Of a stretch of DNA of 64,000 nt, positions 17,387 through 26,059 are shown one piece after another (the stretch's first letter is position 1; every line of letters starts with the position of its first letter). A program made the translations under genes and the position numbers. Source of the stretch: Vibrio sp. 99-8-1 (GTDB lineage: Bacteria; Pseudomonadota; Gammaproteobacteria; Enterobacterales; Vibrionaceae); NCBI RefSeq assembly GCF_013114595.1, contig NZ_VTXE01000020.1, positions 23,198 through 87,197 of the forward strand, given 5' to 3'. The notes beneath the pieces were generated by a model, which saw nothing but the letters and a program-made list of their open reading frames with translations, was not told the DNA's origin and made no database searches.

Positions 17387-17415
17387 CTTTCCTCCACGTC
17401 AAAAGTGGTCATATC

Positions 17416-17434
17416 GCCCTCCGGAAAGGAGGGC
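17416..17434 (-). promoter_or_regulatory. Intercistronic hairpin between dctP and dctQ
   Basis: GCCCTCC and GGAGGGC around a 5-base loop, followed by mRNA without a strong U-run. Such hairpins protect or attenuate the transcript so that the binding protein is made in excess of the permease. Confidence 0.6.
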
Positions 17435-17459
17435 AGAAATAAAGGGATTAAATGGCGAG

Positions 17460-18419
17460 TTACATAGCTTCGATTGAGTTGATGTACTCTTTTAAGACAG
17501 GATCTTTCTTAGCGGTTTCAATCATAGGTAGAACCTTTTCGCGGAACTTGCTTGTATCCACCTCGATGAAAGTAACGCCAGATTCTTTTGCAATCTTCAT
17601 GTTCTTGTCATCTGTTGCAGCCCAGATTTTTATCTCTTCTTCCATAGATTCAAGTGCGGCTTCTTTGACGATTTTTTGTTGTTCTGCAGTTAGCTCATTC
17701 CACGCATTTTCAGAGATCATGATAAGGTCAGGTGTCATCATGTGTTGATCCATTGCGTAAAATTTAGCTACTTCAGAGTGCTTCATCTCCACAAGACTAG
17801 AAATGTTGTTTTCTGCTGCGTCAATAACCCCTTGCTGCAGTGCTGTATATACTTCAGTAAACGGTACTGGCGTAGCGCGTGCGCCAAGTAAGCGAACCAT
17901 TTCCATCATAGTTGGAGATTCTGGTACACGAATTTTCAACCCAGCCAGATCTTCAGGAGTATTGATTGGTTTTGCGCTGTAAAAGCTACGGGACCCAGAA
18001 TCGTAGAGTGTTAGTCCAATAAACCCCTTGCCTTCACTTGACTTGAGGAGTTTCTCAGCAGCTTCACTACGCATGAAAGTGTGCATATGGTTAGAATCAC
18101 GGAATAGATAAGGGATCGAAATTGCTTTATAAGTGGGTTCGAATGATTCTGCTAATGAGCCGTTAATTTTTGCCATATGCAGAGCACCTGTTACGACTTG
18201 TTCTGCTTGGTCTCGTTCGGATCCTAACATGCCATTAGGGAAGATCTTAACGTTAATATCTCCAGCTGATTTTTCTTTTACTTTATCTGCAAAGATAACC
18301 ATTCCAGCGTGTGCAGCACTGTCTAAATTCATAGCGTGGCCTAGGGTAAGGGTTTTAGCATTCACGGCAAATGTAGATAGAACAGAGGTGGCGACTAATG
18401 TTATCAGAGTTTTCTTCAT
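17460..18419 (-). CDS. dctP: TRAP transporter substrate-binding protein DctP
   Basis: 319 residues from the ATG at 18419, chosen over an ATG 7 codons upstream because AAGGA lies 7-8 bases before it and the signal peptide then starts properly (MKKTLITLVATSVLSTFAVN, cleaved after NAK). The periplasmic binding domain has the DctP pattern: LGHAMNLDSAAHAG, FPNGMLGSERDQAEQV, and the substrate-carboxylate arginine region GLKIRVPESPTM (about 165-176). Substrates of close relatives are sugar acids or C4 acids; here it is unknown. The gene context ties it to a glycyl-radical enzyme. Confidence 0.92.
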   Translation of the reverse strand: MKKTLITLVATSVLSTFAVNAKTLTLGHAMNLDSAAHAGMVIFADKVKEKSAGDINVKIFPNGMLGSERDQAEQVVTGALHMAKINGSLAESFEPTYKAISIPYLFRDSNHMHTFMRSEAAEKLLKSSEGKGFIGLTLYDSGSRSFYSAKPINTPEDLAGLKIRVPESPTMMEMVRLLGARATPVPFTEVYTALQQGVIDAAENNISSLVEMKHSEVAKFYAMDQHMMTPDLIMISENAWNELTAEQQKIVKEAALESMEEEIKIWAATDDKNMKIAKESGVTFIEVDTSKFREKVLPMIETAKKDPVLKEYINSIEAM

Positions 18420-18899
18420 GTTGTTTTTCCTTGTTTTCACTTTTGTATTATGGGGATAGTAACGAGTCCGCTTATTAGTGTGACTGTATTAGCGTATTAT
18501 TGTATGACAAATAAAATCAGAGGAAATAGATCTGAATCTCATTCTGATTTTTTATGCAATATTTTTAAAAGATTAGCGCTTTACGTCACACTATTTGGGT
18601 TGATATTTTTACACAAATGCTATCCATAATGACTGATTTATAAACTGGCTATTTTTAAATATATCAATATATTCAATTGGTTAGGTTTGATTTAACTGTC
18701 GAAGAAACTTGAGGCATAGGGTCTGTTTGAGATTTTCTTGGAATGAGTAAAGCTAAATTGATTATGTTGGCCAAATTATCCCCGGAAAGGGAGAATTAAA
18801 CGGAGATAACGACCGTTAAAGAGAGTATAAGTGGAGGGCTTTTTGTAGAACAACTGGATACTTGAAAGTTTTTTTCGGAGCCGTTGCCTGTCAGATGTG
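18420..18899 (-). other. Long leader between deoR-type regulator and dctP
   Basis: About 480 bp without an ORF, AT-rich. It probably holds a separate promoter for dctPQM. I see no clear FNR or CRP site and no copy of the TTTCAWATGAAA palindrome found at the other two promoter regions of this cluster. Confidence 0.5.
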
Positions 18900-19640
18900 T
18901 TACCCCAATATCACTTCAATGCCTTGTGCTTTAAGGTAAGCAATATCCTCTGCTGGTGCGGCATTATCGGTTAGTAGAATGGAAATCTCGCTAGGATCAT
19001 TAATGCTAGAAGGGTAGATTTGGCCAAACTTACTTGAGTCAGTTAACACAATATTACGGCGTTTCTTGCTGATGATGGTATCCGCTATTTCAGCGCGCAT
19101 CATATCTCTACTGGTAAAGCCAGTATCTTGATGATAGCCGTCTATCCCTAAAAACGCGGTACTAAAATGGATGTTGGCAATGCAAAGCTTGGTTAAAGGG
19201 CCAACTAAGCTCTCTCCTTGATGCTGGTACACGCCACCAAGCAGAATAATATTGGCAGAAGAGTTGCGAATAAGATGGGCAATGTAAGCTGACGGGGTAA
19301 TAATGGTCACGTCCCCGCGCTCTGCTAGCGTTCTTGCTAACAATGCGTTCGCGCTTCCGCCTTCGATTAATACGGTTTCATTAGGTGCTACAAGGTCAGC
19401 CGCTTTGGAAGCAAGGGCCTGCTTAATATCAAATCGCACTTCAAGACGTGAATCTATGTCATCACTCTGTAGCGCGACAGCGGCGCCGTGAACGCGTTTT
19501 AAGTATCCCTGTTGTTCAAGAAAATTGAGATCCTGTCTTATGGTGACACCTGATACACCTATTGTCTCGACCAAGTCTGTGACTTGCACGCGTTTGCGTT
19601 GGTTTACAATTTGCAGAATTTCATTTTGTCTTGAGTTCAC
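18900..19640 (-). CDS. DeoR-family transcriptional regulator
   Basis: 246 residues from a GTG at 19640, which has GGAG 7 bases upstream; a longer frame of 272 codons lacks such a site. The N-terminal helix-turn-helix is typical (NSRQNEILQIVNQRKRVQVT, then GVSGVTIRQDLNFLEQQGYL and KRVHGAA). The C-terminal DeoRC sugar-phosphate sensor domain contains ETVLIEGGSANALLARTLAE, NIILLGGVYQ and NIVLTDSSKFGQ. It lies inside the GRE/TRAP cluster, so it most likely senses a phosphorylated intermediate and represses the cluster in its absence. Confidence 0.9.
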   Translation of the reverse strand: MNSRQNEILQIVNQRKRVQVTDLVETIGVSGVTIRQDLNFLEQQGYLKRVHGAAVALQSDDIDSRLEVRFDIKQALASKAADLVAPNETVLIEGGSANALLARTLAERGDVTIITPSAYIAHLIRNSSANIILLGGVYQHQGESLVGPLTKLCIANIHFSTAFLGIDGYHQDTGFTSRDMMRAEIADTIISKKRRNIVLTDSSKFGQIYPSSINDPSEISILLTDNAAPAEDIAYLKAQGIEVILG

Positions 19641-19685
19641 AACATTACTCCAGGTAAAAGATGAGACTATTGTAACGCCTCTTTC

Positions 19686-19697
19686 TTTCATATGAAA
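19686..19697. promoter_or_regulatory. Candidate DeoR operator, TTTCATATGAAA
   Basis: A perfect 12-bp palindrome between the GRE gene and the regulator gene. A near-identical TTTCAAATGAAA occurs in the divergent promoter region at 23173. The match suggests a common operator for the cluster; no direct evidence. Confidence 0.45.
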
Positions 19698-19750
19698 AGG
19701 ACTTGAAACATAAAACAAACTTTATATAACAAGTCCTCTGCACTTACAGG

Positions 19751-22174
19751 TTAAATTTCATGCTCTGTTCGAGCAATAATATCGTCCTGAGCATCGGGAG
19801 AGAGGGCAGTGAAGAAAGCAGAGTAGCCTGCCACACGAACCACTAAATCACGGTATTGCTCAGGATTTTTCTTTGCCGCGAGCAGAGTATCCCGAGAAAT
19901 AATGTTGTATTGAACATGCCACCCTTTATGGTGATTAAAGAAAGTTCGAATAAGCATCGAAAGCTTAAGTTTATCTTCCTCAGACTCGACTGCCGCAGGG
20001 TTCAATTTTTGGTTTAGTAACACTCCACCAAGGATTTTGTTGGCCGGAATTTTACCAACCGAGTTATAGACAGCCGTGGGACCTAAGCGATCAGAGCCTG
20101 ATGCTGGGCTCGCACCTTCAGCAAGTGGCGTGTTGGCTTTACGACCGTCCGGAGTCGCCATGGTAGACGAGCCAAAAGGCACATTAGCAGAGATGGAGGA
20201 GGTTCCCGCATAGTAGCCTCCGCCTATTGGGCCACGACCATGACGAGTATTTACAAAATTCTCTACCTCATCAATATAGATTTGGTAGGCTTCTGCAAGT
20301 AGAGAGTCAACCGCGTCATTGTCGTTACCGTACTTAGGGGCAAAGTTTAAAATTCGCTGACGAAGTTGCTCCTGTTGAGATGACTGGAAGTTTTCAGCTA
20401 GTGCGTTTGCAAGTTCAGGCTGGGTTATCTGCGCGTCGTCGAAGACCATATGTTTGATTGCGGCGAGGCTATTACCGAGGTTGGCAATGCCGACCTGAAG
20501 GCCAGAGACCCAGTCATATTTTGCGCCGCCTTCTTTGACGGTTTTACCGCGCTCTAGGCAGTTGTCTACTAGCGATGAGCAGAAAATATCGTGCGCTTGC
20601 TGTTCAAGAACTGTGTCGACTACGGTATCTATCTCTATGGACTTACGAGTGTAGTAACGCACTTGATCCGCCCAAGACGCCATAACTTCATCAAAGTTAT
20701 TGAAGTTGCCGTCTGCCAGTGACTTATCATGCGCTAAGAATGTTTTACCAGAGGTGGCGTCTTCGCCTTTATTAAGGGCAGCCAACAAAATACGAGCAAA
20801 GTTAATAAAGCTCATGCCGGTACAGCGATACCCCCACTTGCCGGGTACGGCAGTCTCAATGCATCCAATAGAGGCATAGTTGTATGCATCTTGCCGTTCG
20901 ACTCCTAAGTTAATGAACTCTGGAATCACAATCTCATCGTTATTGAATGCTGGCATACCAAAGCCACATTTAATGACGTCGATACAGGCCATCAAAAACT
21001 GTTGATTCAAGTTTTGGTGATATCGAACACTTAGATTAGGCTGGGTAGAACGTAATTGACCACAGGATTCTAAAATCACCCATGAGAGGGGATTAACCGC
21101 ATCTTCTGCTTCTCCCTTGTTATTGAGTTTTTGACCGCCAATGCAGACATTTTGATAAAGAGGCGAGCCTGCAGACGCCTTAGAGTGCGCACCTGAGCGG
21201 ATTTTGTTTACCTCTAGCAGTTTTAACCAACAGCTTTGCAGAAGCTCTATCGCAAAACCTTTGTTTATTTCTCCGCGGCTAATGTCACTGAGATAGTAGT
21301 CATTTAAATACTGATCCATTCTTCCGAATGAAAGCGAGTGACCATTAGATTCAAGCTGCAGTATTAGCTGTACGAAATAGCACAGCTGTAGCGCTTGCCA
21401 AAAGTTATCAGGTGCGTGATAGGCGACATGGCGGCAGTTATTCGCGATGGTTTCAAGTTCTTCTTTGCGTTTTGCTCGTGTCTCTTTTAACGCCATTTCT
21501 GCAGCTAAGGTTGCGTAGCTGGCGATATGTTGCTGGATGGCGGATAGAACGATTTCAGTGGCTTTATAGAACTGCTCTTTCTTTAAGCCATCGAACGTTG
21601 CGGTGTCATTGTTGCTGCGGTATTGACGTACTTCGTTGATGAGTCCGTTCATGCCAAGGGATAAGATCTTTTCGTTATCTACCGCTAGGTGTGCATCTCC
21701 TGAGGTCATATTGCCTTCAGCTTTGATGATGGTGGTGGCAAGAATCGCTTGCTGTTCTTCGCTAAATAGCCCGTAACAGCGATCTTGAACCGTTTTACCT
21801 CGCCAATAAGGTGTTAGGGCGTGTATTGTTTCTTTATCTTGGTTACTCACCGCAAAACCGGCTCCCGGCCTGTCAGCAAGTTCATCAATTTCGCTTTCAA
21901 TCCAACGCACTGTGTATTCAGGGAAAATTGGTGCAGCACGCAGTTTGCTGGCTTGGTTTCCAACTATCAGTTCATCGTTCTTAATCCAAATCGTCCGTGT
22001 TTCAAGGTGCTCTTTTAAAGCTAACGCTCTTTGGATGATGATCGGCTTATCTTCATTCGCTTTATAAGCATTGGTATAAGCCTGTGCTCGCTCGGTACAG
22101 ATAGGAGGGGTAACGATATTAACCAATTCTGATTTGTGAGATTTGATGCGCTCAGGTAGAAAATGTAACTCCAT
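19751..22174 (-). CDS. Glycyl-radical enzyme, YbiW/PflD type (putative anhydrosugar-phosphate lyase or dehydratase)
   Basis: 807 residues, the length of the glycerol-dehydratase-like branch of the PFL family. The thiyl-radical cysteine is C438 in ASIGCIETAVPGKWGYRC and the glycyl radical is G783 in RVAGYSAFF. The GCIETAVPGKWGYRC block is the one I recall for E. coli YbiW/PflD, not for pyruvate formate-lyase (which has two adjacent cysteines). Those proteins were recently linked to ring-opening C-O cleavage of 1,5-anhydrohexitol phosphates, giving 1-deoxyfructose-6-phosphate. Its activase lies 2 bp upstream and an FSA gene is divergent, repeating the E. coli layout. Substrate here is inferred. 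Confidence 0.85.
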   Translation of the reverse strand: MELHFLPERIKSHKSELVNIVTPPICTERAQAYTNAYKANEDKPIIIQRALALKEHLETRTIWIKNDELIVGNQASKLRAAPIFPEYTVRWIESEIDELADRPGAGFAVSNQDKETIHALTPYWRGKTVQDRCYGLFSEEQQAILATTIIKAEGNMTSGDAHLAVDNEKILSLGMNGLINEVRQYRSNNDTATFDGLKKEQFYKATEIVLSAIQQHIASYATLAAEMALKETRAKRKEELETIANNCRHVAYHAPDNFWQALQLCYFVQLILQLESNGHSLSFGRMDQYLNDYYLSDISRGEINKGFAIELLQSCWLKLLEVNKIRSGAHSKASAGSPLYQNVCIGGQKLNNKGEAEDAVNPLSWVILESCGQLRSTQPNLSVRYHQNLNQQFLMACIDVIKCGFGMPAFNNDEIVIPEFINLGVERQDAYNYASIGCIETAVPGKWGYRCTGMSFINFARILLAALNKGEDATSGKTFLAHDKSLADGNFNNFDEVMASWADQVRYYTRKSIEIDTVVDTVLEQQAHDIFCSSLVDNCLERGKTVKEGGAKYDWVSGLQVGIANLGNSLAAIKHMVFDDAQITQPELANALAENFQSSQQEQLRQRILNFAPKYGNDNDAVDSLLAEAYQIYIDEVENFVNTRHGRGPIGGGYYAGTSSISANVPFGSSTMATPDGRKANTPLAEGASPASGSDRLGPTAVYNSVGKIPANKILGGVLLNQKLNPAAVESEEDKLKLSMLIRTFFNHHKGWHVQYNIISRDTLLAAKKNPEQYRDLVVRVAGYSAFFTALSPDAQDDIIARTEHEI

Positions 22175-22176
22175 AA

Positions 22177-23076
22177 TTAACCTCTTACAGTTACGTTAAG
22201 TTGAGTGTTCTCTCTTGCGTATAGCTGTGCTCTTTCTAGTAACTCAGGATTGTTGAGTGGTTTGTCAGAACAAAGATAAGGCATATCGAGGAGACGATAT
22301 TTGTTGATCCCTAGTGTGTGGTAGGGAAGTAAGTGAAGTTCGTTGCAGCTTTCAAGTGAAGCGGCAAAGTTAATGATCTCTTTCAGTTCGTCATCGGTGT
22401 CATTGAACTCAGCAACGACAGGAACGCGAATAACGATGCGTTTAGCGATGGAATCTAACTGTTTTAAGTTGCTTTTAATGCGTTTGGCTGAGCCTTTTGC
22501 CCAGCTGAAAAATTTTTCATCATCGGTATGTTTTAAGTCCGCAAGCCAGCTGTCTATATGAGGTGCGGTTTGTTGTATGTTTTTCCATGGCACGTGCAGG
22601 CAGGTTTCAATGGCGGTCGAGACACCATGTTGTTTAAGTTTTTCTGCTAATACGGAGACCAAACTTGCTTGCATTAAAGGTTCGCCACCAGAAAAAGTGA
22701 CACCGCCGCCGCTTTGATCGTAGAAAGGTTTGTCTTTCATTAAGGTATCGAACAACTCTTCAGCTTTCGACTGTTGACCAACGACAGTAAGGGCTTGAGT
22801 AGGGCAGAGATCTTGCAACGCAATGAGTTGCTCTTGATTAAGCATTTGTCGGTTAATAGTAACTTTTCCGTTTGAGCGCTCAATAGCACTGCCTTGATTG
22901 CAGCATAAAGAGCAGTCGTTAAGGCAACTGCGTTCATCAAACAAAAGAGAGTACTTTTCACTGCGACTTTCAGGATTTTGGCACCATGGGCAAGCGAGGC
23001 TACATCCCTTAAGAAATAAAATTGAACGAATACCGTCACCATCGTGAGTTGAAAATCGTTGAATGTTGAAATGCAT
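22177..23076 (-). CDS. Glycyl-radical enzyme activating protein (radical SAM)
   Basis: 299 residues. The SAM-binding cluster motif is CSLACPWC (residues about 30-37), followed by a ferredoxin-like insert with further cysteines (CLNDCSLCC, then LCPTQAL) that carries extra 4Fe-4S clusters, as in YjjW/PflC/YbiY-type activases. SGGEPL is present near residue 150. It generates the glycyl radical on the enzyme encoded 2 bp downstream. The gene is first in the minus-strand cluster, behind an FNR box. Confidence 0.93.
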   Translation of the reverse strand: MHFNIQRFSTHDGDGIRSILFLKGCSLACPWCQNPESRSEKYSLLFDERSCLNDCSLCCNQGSAIERSNGKVTINRQMLNQEQLIALQDLCPTQALTVVGQQSKAEELFDTLMKDKPFYDQSGGGVTFSGGEPLMQASLVSVLAEKLKQHGVSTAIETCLHVPWKNIQQTAPHIDSWLADLKHTDDEKFFSWAKGSAKRIKSNLKQLDSIAKRIVIRVPVVAEFNDTDDELKEIINFAASLESCNELHLLPYHTLGINKYRLLDMPYLCSDKPLNNPELLERAQLYARENTQLNVTVRG

Positions 23077-23172
23077 GCCTATTACCTTTGTCTCAATGGT
23101 TAAATACTAACGATCGCCAAGTTAGCTTACCGTTCATTTCTGATTTACTTTTATTAAATGAAGTTTGAATGC

Positions 23173-23184
23173 TTTCAAATGAAA
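23173..23184. promoter_or_regulatory. Candidate DeoR operator, TTTCAAATGAAA
   Basis: A 12-bp palindrome in the divergent region between the activase and fsa genes, next to further TTTCAA half-sites. It matches TTTCATATGAAA at 19686 except at the centre. Confidence 0.45.
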
Positions 23185-23200
23185 TTTCAATTGATTTATA

Positions 23201-23214
23201 TCAAGATCTGATTC
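23201..23214. promoter_or_regulatory. FNR-type box in the GRE/fsa divergent promoter
   Basis: TTGATTTATATCAA is an exact match to TTGATNNNNATCAA. It sits 125 bp before the activase start and 64 bp before fsa, and fits anaerobic induction of an oxygen-sensitive enzyme. Confidence 0.85.
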
Positions 23215-23277
23215 GATTGTCAGATCTATAGTGACCGAAACAACAAATGGTCTTATTGAATATGAGAGATATTAGAA

Positions 23278-23952
23278 ATGATTGAACTTTACTTAGACAC
23301 CGCAGATGTAGAACAAACCCAGCGTTTTAATCAATGTTTACCCCTTAAGGGCATTACCACGAATCCGACTATTCTCGCTAAGTCTCGACAAGGCCTTACT
23401 GATACACTAAAAGAGATGCAGAGTGTTTTGGGAGGCACTCCGCGCTTTCATGCACAAGTAGTGAGTAACACCATTGAAGGTATGGTAGAAGAAGCTCAAC
23501 AGCTCAATGAGTTGCCCTATGATATTGTGGTTAAAGTGCCTGCGACAGAGAATGGATTAGCGGCGATTAAACGCATTAAAGCACAAGGCATTCAAGTATT
23601 AGCAACTGCGATATATTCTGCCCAACAAGGATTTCTCGCAGCACTGTGTGGCGCCGACTATCTAGCGCCATACGTTAACCGAATTGATGCAATGAACGGT
23701 AATGGGGTAGAGGTTGTTGCAGATCTGCAACTTCTGCTCGACCAAAATCAGCTTCCGGCAAAAATCTTAGCGGCGAGTTTTAAAAACACGCAACAAGCAA
23801 TGGAAGTGATGAAACTAGGCATTGAAGCGATTACGCTGCCTGTAGATGTCGCCGCGGCAATGTTTGCCCACCCCGCTGTTGAGCCAGCTGTCGCTCAATT
23901 TGATAAAGACTGGAAAGAAGCATTTGGTGACAAGCGTTCATTTGAAAGCTAA
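23278..23952 (+). CDS. fsa: Fructose-6-phosphate aldolase-like enzyme (FSA/transaldolase family)
   Basis: 224 residues, slightly longer than E. coli FsaA/FsaB (220). Schiff-base lysine K86 in YDIVVKVPAT, with LYLDTADVEQ at the N-terminus, GITTNPTI, and ATAIYSAQQGFLAALCGADY. FSA cleaves ketose phosphates with a dihydroxyacetone or hydroxyacetone head. In E. coli fsaA and fsaB each sit beside a glycyl-radical enzyme pair, exactly as here. The likely role is to cleave the ketose phosphate produced by the GRE. It is divergent from the GRE operon and shares its FNR site. Confidence 0.9.
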   Translation: MIELYLDTADVEQTQRFNQCLPLKGITTNPTILAKSRQGLTDTLKEMQSVLGGTPRFHAQVVSNTIEGMVEEAQQLNELPYDIVVKVPATENGLAAIKRIKAQGIQVLATAIYSAQQGFLAALCGADYLAPYVNRIDAMNGNGVEVVADLQLLLDQNQLPAKILAASFKNTQQAMEVMKLGIEAITLPVDVAAAMFAHPAVEPAVAQFDKDWKEAFGDKRSFES

Positions 23953-23988
23953 GAGAATAACGTAACATTGGATATTTCAAGGTATAAA

Positions 23989-24006
23989 GAGGCGAATAGT
24001 CGCCTC
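23989..24006 (+). terminator. Hairpin after fsa
   Basis: GAGGCGA, loop ATAG, TCGCCTC; a perfect 7-bp stem but no T-run after it. Confidence 0.45.
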
Positions 24007-24155
24007 TACTGACATGTTAGCTACTTATCTTATCAACAGCGTTGATGCCTTAAATCAGCGAGTTAAGTTCACTTGCCGCTATAAATCTCTTTTGATCTTG
24101 CGCAACTAATGATAACTTGGCTTCAATACTTGAATTGTAAAGGAATGTTACTTTC

Positions 24156-25337
24156 ATGTTCTCAAATCTACCAGTACCACTTCAGGATCCTATCCTCTCT
24201 TTATCCGTTGCGTATCGTAACGATCCCCGCTCAGAAAAAGTAGATCTTGGCATCGGCGTATATAAAAACAGCCAAGGCCAAACGCCAATTATGCAGGCGG
24301 TTAAAGAAGCACAAATCATACTATCTGAAACTCAAACCAGTAAAGCGTATGTTGGCTTGGCGGGTTGCGAGCAGTTTAATCAATCTATGGTTGATCTATT
24401 GCTGTCAGGGACATCAGCAATGGACAGAGTCTCGGCCATTCAAACCCCCGGTGCGAGTGGGGCATTACGCATGCTTGGAGATTTAATTTCCGTAGCGCAA
24501 CCGGGTACGACCGTTTGGCTAAGTAATCCAAGCTATGTTAACCATAAACCTGTTATGCAGGCTGCGGGCTTAAATGTTCGTCACTATCGTTACTTTAGTG
24601 CTGAAACCAAACAAGTTGATACCGCGGCGATGTTAGAGGATATTGCACAAGCTGGCCCCAAAGACGTGGTACTACTGCACGGTTGTTGTCATAACCCGAC
24701 CGGAGCAGATATTGACTTTGATTGCTGGAAGGCGATTACTAAGCTAAGCCATAAAAATGGTTTCTTACCCTTTATTGATATCGCTTATCAAGGCTTTGGT
24801 GACGGTTTGCAAGAAGACGCCAAAGGTCTTAGATATATGGCCGATAACTTGCCTGAGTGCTTAATTACCACTTCTTGTTCGAAAAACTTCGGTCTGTATC
24901 GTGAAAGAACCGGCGCGGCGATTGTGATAGGTAATGATAAATCGCAAGCGGATAATGCTAAAGGCAAACTAATGCAGCTTGCCCGAGCTACTTACACCAT
25001 GCCGCCAGATCATGGTGCCGCGTTAGTAAGAACCATACTTTCAAGCGATGCATTAACTCAAACATGGAAAAATGAGTTAGAAACAATGCAGTCCAGATTG
25101 GTTAATTTGCGAGCAGCACTTTGCAACGAATTCCGCTCAGTTCACAAATCGCAACAGTTTGATTTTATAGAAAGTCACAAAGGTATGTTTACTGTGCTAG
25201 GTTTTACTGAAGCACAAATGAGTAAGTTAAGAGAAAGCTACGGTATTTATGGTGTAGGTGATGGTCGAATTAATATTGCAGGCCTGACGGAAAAAGACAT
25301 CCCTTATGTAGCAGATGCAATTATTAACGTCTTATAA
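24156..25337 (+). CDS. Aromatic/aspartate aminotransferase, class I PLP enzyme
   Basis: 393 residues, the AspC/TyrB fold type I. The N-terminus DPILSLSVAYRNDPRSEKVD then LGIGVYKNSQG, the HGCCHNPTG block, FIDIAYQGFGDG and the PLP lysine in TTSCSKNFGLYRERTGA are all present, with the substrate arginine in GRINIAGL near the end. It transfers amino groups between aromatic amino acids or aspartate and 2-oxoglutarate. The gene stands apart from the FSA gene upstream. TyrB versus AspC cannot be settled by eye. Confidence 0.9.
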   Translation: MFSNLPVPLQDPILSLSVAYRNDPRSEKVDLGIGVYKNSQGQTPIMQAVKEAQIILSETQTSKAYVGLAGCEQFNQSMVDLLLSGTSAMDRVSAIQTPGASGALRMLGDLISVAQPGTTVWLSNPSYVNHKPVMQAAGLNVRHYRYFSAETKQVDTAAMLEDIAQAGPKDVVLLHGCCHNPTGADIDFDCWKAITKLSHKNGFLPFIDIAYQGFGDGLQEDAKGLRYMADNLPECLITTSCSKNFGLYRERTGAAIVIGNDKSQADNAKGKLMQLARATYTMPPDHGAALVRTILSSDALTQTWKNELETMQSRLVNLRAALCNEFRSVHKSQQFDFIESHKGMFTVLGFTEAQMSKLRESYGIYGVGDGRINIAGLTEKDIPYVADAIINVL

Positions 25338-25365
25338 AAACAATAAAAATGGCTTAGGAGTATTT

Positions 25366-26016
25366 ATGATCAGTTATAAATCGACAATATCGGTACTGTT
25401 TTGTTTTTCTTTGGTGGCGTGTTCTACAACCAGTGTTCAAACTGACTCAACTGTAGATCAAAAGCCTGCGACTGAAGTTAAAACAGAGCAACCAGTAGTA
25501 AATCCTGAACCTGACGTTGTTGTAGAAAAGCCAGTTGAAGTGGTTGAAGAGAAACCTGAACAAAAACCGCAGCCACTTCCGACTAAAACAGCAGATGGTA
25601 AGTTGATTTTAGGTGAACAAGAGTGGGTCTTTATCCCTGGGTTGGATAAAAGTTTTAAAGCCAGAGTGGACACAGGTGCAACCACATCTTCTATTAGCGC
25701 AGTAGATATTGTTCGCTTTGAACGTGATGGTAAAGACTGGGTGAAATTTAAAATTGAGCATGACAATATTTCATCGAATGAAATCAGTTTGCCAATTTTG
25801 CGTTGGGCTAAAGTAAAGCAGTCCGGATCGGAAGAGATACAGAAGCGTCCAGTGGTAACCGCCTGGATAGAAATTGGCGATCTTAAAGATAAAGCGGATT
25901 TCACTCTATCGGATAGGAATCACTTAGAATTTCCTGTTCTTTTAGGAAGAAGTTTCTTCCGTGATGTGGCGCTGGTGGATATTGGCCGTAAATTTGTACA
26001 ACCGAAAAAGAAATAG
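25366..26016 (+). CDS. Lipoprotein of the retropepsin-like ATP-dependent zinc protease family (DUF785)
   Basis: 216 residues from the ATG at 25366, preferred because TAGGAG lies 5 bases upstream; a longer frame overlaps the aminotransferase gene. The lipobox is SLVAC (Cys 20). A Pro/Val/Glu-rich linker (about residues 35-75) precedes the Zn_protease/RimB-like domain with the retropepsin-like RVDTGATTSSISA motif and LGRSFF near the end. Relatives are annotated as ATP-dependent zinc proteases, although the fold is that of aspartic peptidases. The role is unknown. It ends at a bidirectional hairpin. Confidence 0.82.
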   Translation: MISYKSTISVLFCFSLVACSTTSVQTDSTVDQKPATEVKTEQPVVNPEPDVVVEKPVEVVEEKPEQKPQPLPTKTADGKLILGEQEWVFIPGLDKSFKARVDTGATTSSISAVDIVRFERDGKDWVKFKIEHDNISSNEISLPILRWAKVKQSGSEEIQKRPVVTAWIEIGDLKDKADFTLSDRNHLEFPVLLGRSFFRDVALVDIGRKFVQPKKK

Positions 26017-26020
26017 TGAT

Positions 26021-26051
26021 ATCCCCGTTAAGCGTATGACTTAGCGGGGAT
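26021..26051. terminator. Bidirectional terminator
   Basis: ATCCCCG...TAAG and CTTA...CGGGGAT form a 12-bp stem between convergent genes, followed by TATTTTAT on the plus side. Confidence 0.75.
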
Positions 26052-26059
26052 TATTTTAT

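Noticed and set aside
19751..22174. Pyruvate formate-lyase
   Set aside because: The active site has a single cysteine in GCIE rather than two adjacent cysteines, and the neighbours are an FSA and a sugar-type regulator.
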